Below, piece by piece: positions 49,736 through 53,986 of a stretch of DNA of 53,986 nt (the stretch's first letter is position 1; each line of letters opens with the position of its first letter). The notes under the pieces are model-generated. The model saw only the letters and a program-made list of their open reading frames with translations, had not been told where the DNA came from and made no database searches. Source of the stretch: an uncultured bacterium (GTDB lineage Bacteria > Verrucomicrobiota > Kiritimatiellia > CAIKKV01); NCBI GenBank assembly GCA_938038445.1, contig CALHRZ010000032.1, positions 1 through 53,986 of the forward strand, read 5' to 3'. Position numbers and translations under genes: made by a program.

Positions 49736-50140
49736 ATGAGCAAACTGACGTTGGAAGCGCTTCGAAAATTACGGGAGGCGAAGCGGAACGAGATGGCCCG
49801 GCGGGAGTCGGACGGTACGGCGGGGACGATTCTGATTGGGATGGGGACATGCGGGATTGCGGCGGGGGCGCGGGAAACGTTTGACGCATTTGTAGAAGCC
49901 TTGGCGGCGCATCCTGGGCTGAAGCATGTGGCGGTTCGGCAGACGGGCTGCATGGGGTTATGCTACGCCGAGCCGACGGTGGAGATTGCGATGCCGGGGA
50001 TGCCGACGGTGTTGTATGGGCGGGTCAAGGCGGAGGGGGTTCCTCAGATTGTCGAGGAGCATTTGTTGAAGGGGCGGTTGGTGAGCGAACGGGTATTGGA
50101 TAAACCGGCGGTGGATTTGATGAAGCCGCGGAAATCGTGA
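49736..50140 (+). CDS. hndB: [2Fe-2S] ferredoxin-like hydrogenase subunit HndB
   Basis: The 134-residue protein has a lysine/arginine-rich N-terminal helix (LTLEALRKLREAKRNEMARR) and a thioredoxin-like [2Fe-2S] domain with cysteines in GMGTCGIAAGA, TGCMGLC and related positions (about residues 39, 77 and 81; the fourth ligand is not obvious because the first pair has only one Cys). It matches HndB of NADP-reducing hydrogenases. It starts 4 bases after the HATPase stop and is followed by hndC after 13 bases. Confidence 0.88.
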   Translation: MSKLTLEALRKLREAKRNEMARRESDGTAGTILIGMGTCGIAAGARETFDAFVEALAAHPGLKHVAVRQTGCMGLCYAEPTVEIAMPGMPTVLYGRVKAEGVPQIVEEHLLKGRLVSERVLDKPAVDLMKPRKS

Positions 50141-50153
50141 GGAGAACGCGCCC

Positions 50154-51935
50154 ATGGCGGTCAAATGTTATGTATTGGTTTGCGGGGGGACGGCGTGTCA
50201 GTCGTCTCAATCGCATTTGCTTTTTGAAAATCTGCAGCGAGAGCTTCGGGATCGGGGTGCGGAGGGGGACGCTCAGATAGTTCAGACCGGTTGTTTCGGC
50301 TTATGCGAGAAGGGGCCGATCGTCAAGGTGTTGCCGGACGAGACGTTTTACGTGAACGTGAGGCCTTCGGACGCCGCGGAGATCGTGGCTGAGCATGTGG
50401 TCAAGGGGCGGCCGGTCAAGCGGCTTCTTTATGAGGATTCGGGGCGGCGCGAGGCGCGCGTGGCGGACATTCCTTTTTATCAGAAGCAGATTCGGATTGT
50501 GTTGCGCAATTGTGGAGTGATTGATCCGGAGTCCATAGACGAGTACATTGCGCGGGACGGCTATCGGGCGCTGGAGAAGGCGCTTTTTGAGATGACTCCC
50601 GAGCAGATTTTGCGGGAGCTGGAGATTTCGGGTTTGCGGGGCCGGGGTGGGGCGGGTTTTCCGACCTGGCGGAAGTGGTCCTTTTGTCGGGACGTAAAGA
50701 GCGACGCCAAATACATTATTTGCAATGCGGATGAAGGGGATCCGGGAGCGTACATGGATCGTTCGACGTTGGAAGGGGATCCGCACAGCGTGTTGGAGGC
50801 GATGGCGATTGCGGGGCGTACGATTGGGTCTTCACAGGGGTACATATACATTCGGGCGGAGTATCCGCTGGCGATTCGGCGGTTGGAGATTGCGATCGAG
50901 CAGGCGCGTACGTATGGGTTATTGGGGCCGAAGATTCTGGGAAGCGACTTCAGTTTTGACGTGGAGATTCGGCTGGGGGCGGGGGCGTTTGTTTGCGGAG
51001 AGGAGACGGCGCTCATCGCTTCGATCGAGGGGAATCGCGGCATGCCGCGGCCTCGGCCGCCTTTTCCGGCCGTGCGCGGTCTTTGGGGCAAACCGACGGT
51101 GATCAACAACGTCGAGACGCTGGCCAACATTCCGGTGATTCTGTTGAAGGGGGGTGCGTGGTTTGGGCGGATCGGCACGGCGACGTCGAAGGGGACGAAG
51201 GTATTCGCTCTGACGGGGAAGATAGCCAATTCGGGCTTGATCGAGGTTCCGATGGGGACGACGTTGCGGGAGATCATCTACGATATTGGGGGTGGGATTC
51301 CGAACGGGCGGAAGTTCAAAGCCGCGCAGACGGGGGGTCCTTCGGGCGGGGTGATTCCCGAGTCTTGTTTGGACACGCCGATTGACTATGAGAATTTGGC
51401 CCAATTGGGTTCGATCATGGGGTCGGGGGGGTTGATTGTCATGGATGAGGATGACTGCATTGTGGATGTGAATCGGTTTTATTTGGCATTCACGGTGGAC
51501 GAGAGTTGCGGAAAGTGCGCGCCGTGTCGGATTGGCGGCAAGACGATGTATCAGATTTTGGATCGGATTGCGTCCGGCAATGGGAATGAAGGCGACATGG
51601 CCAAGCTGCGTGAGCTGGGGACGGCGATGCAGAAGGCGTCGCTCTGCGGGCTGGGCCAGACGGCGTCGAATCCCGTCTTGAGCGGGTTGCGGTATTTCAT
51701 GGAGGAATATCGGGCGCACATTGTGGATCGGAAATGTCCGGCGGGGAAGTGCCGGGATCTGGTGCGGTATTTCATTACGGAAGCGTGCATTGGGTGCGGC
51801 GTTTGCGCTCGGAAGTGTCCGGTGGGCTGCATCAAGGGGGACCGGCGGGTTCGGCATGTGATTGACCAGGCCCGGTGCATCAAGTGTGGAGAGTGTTACA
51901 AAGCGTGCAAATTCAATGCCATCACCCGCGGGTGA
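50154..51935 (+). CDS. hndC: Flavin/NADH-binding hydrogenase subunit HndC (NuoF-like)
   Basis: The 593-residue protein has a thioredoxin-like [2Fe-2S] domain (residues about 1-95; CGGTACQSS and TGCFGLCEKGP), a NuoF core with the NADH loop GLRGRGGAGFPTWRKW and the FMN segment NADEGDPGAYMDRSTLEGDP, the cluster motif ESCGKCAPCRIGG, and two C-terminal [4Fe-4S] motifs (CIGCGVCARKCPVGC and CIKCGECYKACKFNA). It is the electron-branching or NAD-reacting subunit of a trimeric hydrogenase, so coupled use of NADH and ferredoxin is likely. A GAGGAGA site precedes the ATG. hndD follows 24 bases on. Confidence 0.95.
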   Translation: MAVKCYVLVCGGTACQSSQSHLLFENLQRELRDRGAEGDAQIVQTGCFGLCEKGPIVKVLPDETFYVNVRPSDAAEIVAEHVVKGRPVKRLLYEDSGRREARVADIPFYQKQIRIVLRNCGVIDPESIDEYIARDGYRALEKALFEMTPEQILRELEISGLRGRGGAGFPTWRKWSFCRDVKSDAKYIICNADEGDPGAYMDRSTLEGDPHSVLEAMAIAGRTIGSSQGYIYIRAEYPLAIRRLEIAIEQARTYGLLGPKILGSDFSFDVEIRLGAGAFVCGEETALIASIEGNRGMPRPRPPFPAVRGLWGKPTVINNVETLANIPVILLKGGAWFGRIGTATSKGTKVFALTGKIANSGLIEVPMGTTLREIIYDIGGGIPNGRKFKAAQTGGPSGGVIPESCLDTPIDYENLAQLGSIMGSGGLIVMDEDDCIVDVNRFYLAFTVDESCGKCAPCRIGGKTMYQILDRIASGNGNEGDMAKLRELGTAMQKASLCGLGQTASNPVLSGLRYFMEEYRAHIVDRKCPAGKCRDLVRYFITEACIGCGVCARKCPVGCIKGDRRVRHVIDQARCIKCGECYKACKFNAITRG

Positions 51936-51959
51936 GGGTGGCGAGGAGAATCGAACGCC

Positions 51960-53711
51960 ATGGCCAATATGGTGCATTGTCAGATCAACGGCGTTCCGGT
52001 GGAGGTTCCGGCCGGGACGACTATTTTGAAGGCGGCGCAGCGGGCGGGGGTGAAGATCCCCACGTTGTGTCATCATCCCGATTTGCCGGCGTGGGCGGCG
52101 TGTGGGATATGCGTGGTGAAGGTCGAGGGGTCGCCGAAGATGCTGCGGGCGTGCGCGACGCCGGTGGCGGAAGGGGCGCGGATCACGACGCACGATCCGG
52201 AGATTGTGGCGGTGCGGCGGACGGTATTGAGTCTTATTCTTTCGACGCATCCCAACGATTGTTTGCAATGCGGGCGGAACGGGAACTGCGAGTTGCAGAC
52301 GTTGGCGGCCGATTTCGGGATGCGGGAGCTGGCGTTGCCGCGGCGGGTCAATGCGGTGGAGAAGGATGGCTCGACGAGGACGATCGTATTGAATCCGGAG
52401 AAGTGCGTGAAATGCGGCCGGTGTGCGATCGTATGCCAGCAGATGCAAAACGTCTGGGCGCTCGAATTCATCGGGCGTGGGGATGACATACGGCTGGCGC
52501 CGGCGGGGGACATTCGATTGGCGGAAAGTCCGTGCATCAAGTGCGGGCAATGTTCTGCGCACTGTCCGGTGGGGGCGATCTACGAATTCGACGAGACCGA
52601 CCGGGTTTGGGAGGCGCTTTCGGATCGGGAGGCGTATCCGGTGGTGCAGATTGCGCCGGCGGTGCGGGTGGCGATTGGGGAAGCGTTTGGGTATGAACCG
52701 GGCACGCTGTTGACGGGCAAGCTGTATGCGGCGCTTCGGCGGCTGGGGTTCAAGGCCGTATTCGACACCAATTTTGGCGCGGACCTGACGATCCTCGAAG
52801 AGGGGCATGAGTTTGCCAAACGGTTTGCGGCGGGAAAAGGGCTGCCGCTGCTTACGTCGTGCTGCCCGGCGTGGGTGGACTGGATGGAGAAGTATGCGCA
52901 GGATTTTATGGACAACTTTTCCACGTGCAAATCGCCCCATCAGATGGTGGGGGCGTTGGCGAAGACTTACTATGCGCAGAAAGCGAGCGTGGAACCGCGG
53001 AAGATCGTGATGGTCTCCATCATGCCCTGCACGGCGAAGAAATTCGAGATTGCCCGGTGTCAGAGCATGGCGTCCTCGGGGATGCCGGACATTGACATTT
53101 CGATTACGACGCGGGAGTTGGCGCGGTTGATCAAGGCGGCGGGGTTGGACTTTCGGAATCTGCCGGATGAGCAGGCGGATTCGATTCTGGCGGAATACAG
53201 TGGGGCCGGGACGATTTTTGGGGTGACGGGCGGGGTGATGGAGGCGGCGGTTCGTACGGCGCATCTTCTGATTACCGGTCAGGAGATGCCGGATGTGAAC
53301 TTTTATCCGGTCCGTGGTTTGGAGGGGGTCAAAGAAGCGGCTCTTGATTTGGGGGGCCAGACCGTTCGGATTGCGGTGGCCCATCAGATGGGGAATGTGG
53401 AAGCGGTTTTGAACGCCATTCGGGAGGATCGGGCGAAGGGGCGGGAACCGCGGTATCAATTCATTGAGGTGATGGCCTGTCGTGGGGGATGTGTGGGCGG
53501 CGGCGGTCAGCCTTATGGTGCGACGGATGAGATTCGGACGAAGCGGGCACGCGGCATATATGCCGATGACGCGGGAAAACGGGTTCGGTGTTCGCATCAG
53601 AATCCCTTGATTCAGAAAATTTACGAGGAATTTCTTGGGACCCCGAACGGGGAGAAATCTCACCATTATCTGCACACGCATTATACGAAGCGGCCGGTAT
53701 ACGCCCGGTAG
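51960..53711 (+). CDS. hndD: Catalytic [FeFe] hydrogenase subunit HndD
   Basis: The 583-residue protein starts with a plant-type [2Fe-2S] domain (CHHPDLPAWAACGICVVKV), a His-Cys3 [4Fe-4S] motif (HPNDCLQCGRNGNCELQ) and two [4Fe-4S] motifs (CVKCGRCAIVCQQ and CIKCGQCSAHCPVGA). The H-cluster signatures follow: TSCCPAWVDWMEKYA (L1), MPCTAKKFEIAR (L2) and EVMACRGGCVGGGGQP (L3), then the C-terminal small-subunit-like region. This is an M3-type, group A enzyme that makes or uses H2 in the cytosol. The maturases HydE, HydF and HydG are not in the window. It ends the plus-strand operon. Confidence 0.97.
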   Translation: MANMVHCQINGVPVEVPAGTTILKAAQRAGVKIPTLCHHPDLPAWAACGICVVKVEGSPKMLRACATPVAEGARITTHDPEIVAVRRTVLSLILSTHPNDCLQCGRNGNCELQTLAADFGMRELALPRRVNAVEKDGSTRTIVLNPEKCVKCGRCAIVCQQMQNVWALEFIGRGDDIRLAPAGDIRLAESPCIKCGQCSAHCPVGAIYEFDETDRVWEALSDREAYPVVQIAPAVRVAIGEAFGYEPGTLLTGKLYAALRRLGFKAVFDTNFGADLTILEEGHEFAKRFAAGKGLPLLTSCCPAWVDWMEKYAQDFMDNFSTCKSPHQMVGALAKTYYAQKASVEPRKIVMVSIMPCTAKKFEIARCQSMASSGMPDIDISITTRELARLIKAAGLDFRNLPDEQADSILAEYSGAGTIFGVTGGVMEAAVRTAHLLITGQEMPDVNFYPVRGLEGVKEAALDLGGQTVRIAVAHQMGNVEAVLNAIREDRAKGREPRYQFIEVMACRGGCVGGGGQPYGATDEIRTKRARGIYADDAGKRVRCSHQNPLIQKIYEEFLGTPNGEKSHHYLHTHYTKRPVYAR

Positions 53712-53907
53712 GCAGAGGGCAGAGGAGGTTTTTTGATTTTGGGGGGCGGGTACGTGTCCTGTCCTGCCCAGGGGGATTTCGGACGATCGGCCGGATTGGC
53801 TGGGTTACGACAGGTCCGCAGTCCGCTGCAGAGGAAGGGCGCGGTTTATGGTGTTTCATGCAGTTGGGGCGCAGGGATTTCATTGTGTTGATCCGGAGGG
53901 GGGGGGT
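53712..53907. other. Intergenic region after the hydrogenase operon
   Basis: I see no gene here. A T-run occurs at 53730-53735 but without a convincing hairpin before it, so I call no terminator. Confidence 0.4.
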
Positions 53908-53986
53908 ATGGGAAGGAATAGGAAACACGGGGCTGGGGTGAGGTCTTTTGCGTTGAGGGTGGGATTGGAGTCGTCGATTATCACAC
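53908..53986 (+). CDS. Possible start of a gene cut by the right edge
   Basis: An ATG at 53908 follows GGAGG at a spacing of about 8 bases, and the frame stays open to the end of the window (26 codons, beginning MGRNRKHGAGVRSF). I do not recognise the product. Chance is possible because the open frame is short. Confidence 0.3.
   Translation, partial: MGRNRKHGAGVRSFALRVGLESSIIT

Noticed and set aside
50919..53681. A 920-codon open frame on the minus strand opposite hndC and hndD
   Set aside because: The plus strand encodes hydrogenase subunits with every expected cluster motif. The antisense product is arginine/proline/histidine rich without domains, a common by-product of GC-rich codon use.
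53730..53735. Terminator after hndD at the T-run
   Set aside because: The six T bases are not preceded by a stable inverted repeat.
1..53986. CRISPR arrays, prophage or transposase genes
   Set aside because: No regularly spaced direct repeats, integrase, transposase or phage structural motifs were seen on either strand.

Overview
The window is about 54 kb of GC-rich chromosome. It carries about 49 convincing protein genes, one tRNA gene and one gene cut by the right edge. I see no prophage, insertion sequence or CRISPR array. The content suggests a fermentative, probably strictly anaerobic bacterium: an NAD-linked trimeric [FeFe] hydrogenase next to the redox repressor Rex, a Na+-pumping OadGAB-type decarboxylase, a sulfatase with a Cys-x-Ala-x-Arg active site, and many sugar-modifying or esterase-like genes. 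Together with McsA/McsB/ClpC and the planctomycete/verrucomicrobial style of the sugar genes, this fits the PVC superphylum, and Kiritimatiellota or a close relative is my best guess. That placement is inference from gene content, not from a marker tree.

Layout. 0.2-3.0 kb (minus): a uroporphyrinogen-decarboxylase-like protein and a beta-propeller glycosidase-like protein. 3.1-4.4 kb: an endonuclease Q homologue. 4.4-6.1 kb (minus): a SulP anion transporter. 6.2-14.8 kb (plus): one long co-directional block, ilvE - mcsA - mcsB - clpC - ffh - rpsP - trmD - rplS - rnhB, joining protein-arginine phosphorylation and proteolysis to the usual SRP/ribosome operon. 14.7-17.7 kb (minus): yraN, folE, tRNA-Val(GAC), then a polyprenyl-phosphate pair (UbiA/DPPR-synthase-like and DPM1-like). 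17.8-25.6 kb (plus): a membrane hybrid histidine kinase, a heterodimeric ABC exporter and a pterin-binding methyltransferase. 25.6-32.8 kb: an exported alpha/alpha-barrel protein (minus), then on plus a fused MEMO-AMMECR1 protein with a possible lipoprotein signal, a membrane spermidine-synthase-like protein, an HpcH/HpaI aldolase and a sulfatase. 32.8-38.7 kb (mostly minus): SGNH esterase, MFS transporter, DHH phosphoesterase, a TPR-like protein and a MOP-type flippase, with tatA on plus. 38.8-45.3 kb: two DegT-family aminotransferases flanking oadG-oadA-oadB.

The most interesting region is 45.5-53.7 kb. Two divergent operons share a compact AT-rich control region. On minus run rex, a DRTGG protein, a CBS-CBS-HATPase protein, a second DRTGG protein and a PHP phosphoesterase, all overlapping. 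On plus run hndA, a stand-alone HATPase, hndB, hndC and the catalytic [FeFe] hydrogenase hndD. The control region holds two near-identical copies of an AATAATGTGAAG-type element, one facing each operon and each containing a Rex-like half-site. The hydrogenase and Rex are well understood. The DRTGG/CBS-HATPase/PHP/HATPase set has, as far as I know, no assigned function and looks like a nucleotide- and redox-sensing module tied to the hydrogenase.

Other noteworthy points: a (TTC)12 microsatellite at the mcsA-mcsB junction, a roughly 165-residue N-terminal extension with a signal peptide on OadB, a MEMO-AMMECR1 fusion with two competing starts, and a palindromic repeat family present twice between genes.
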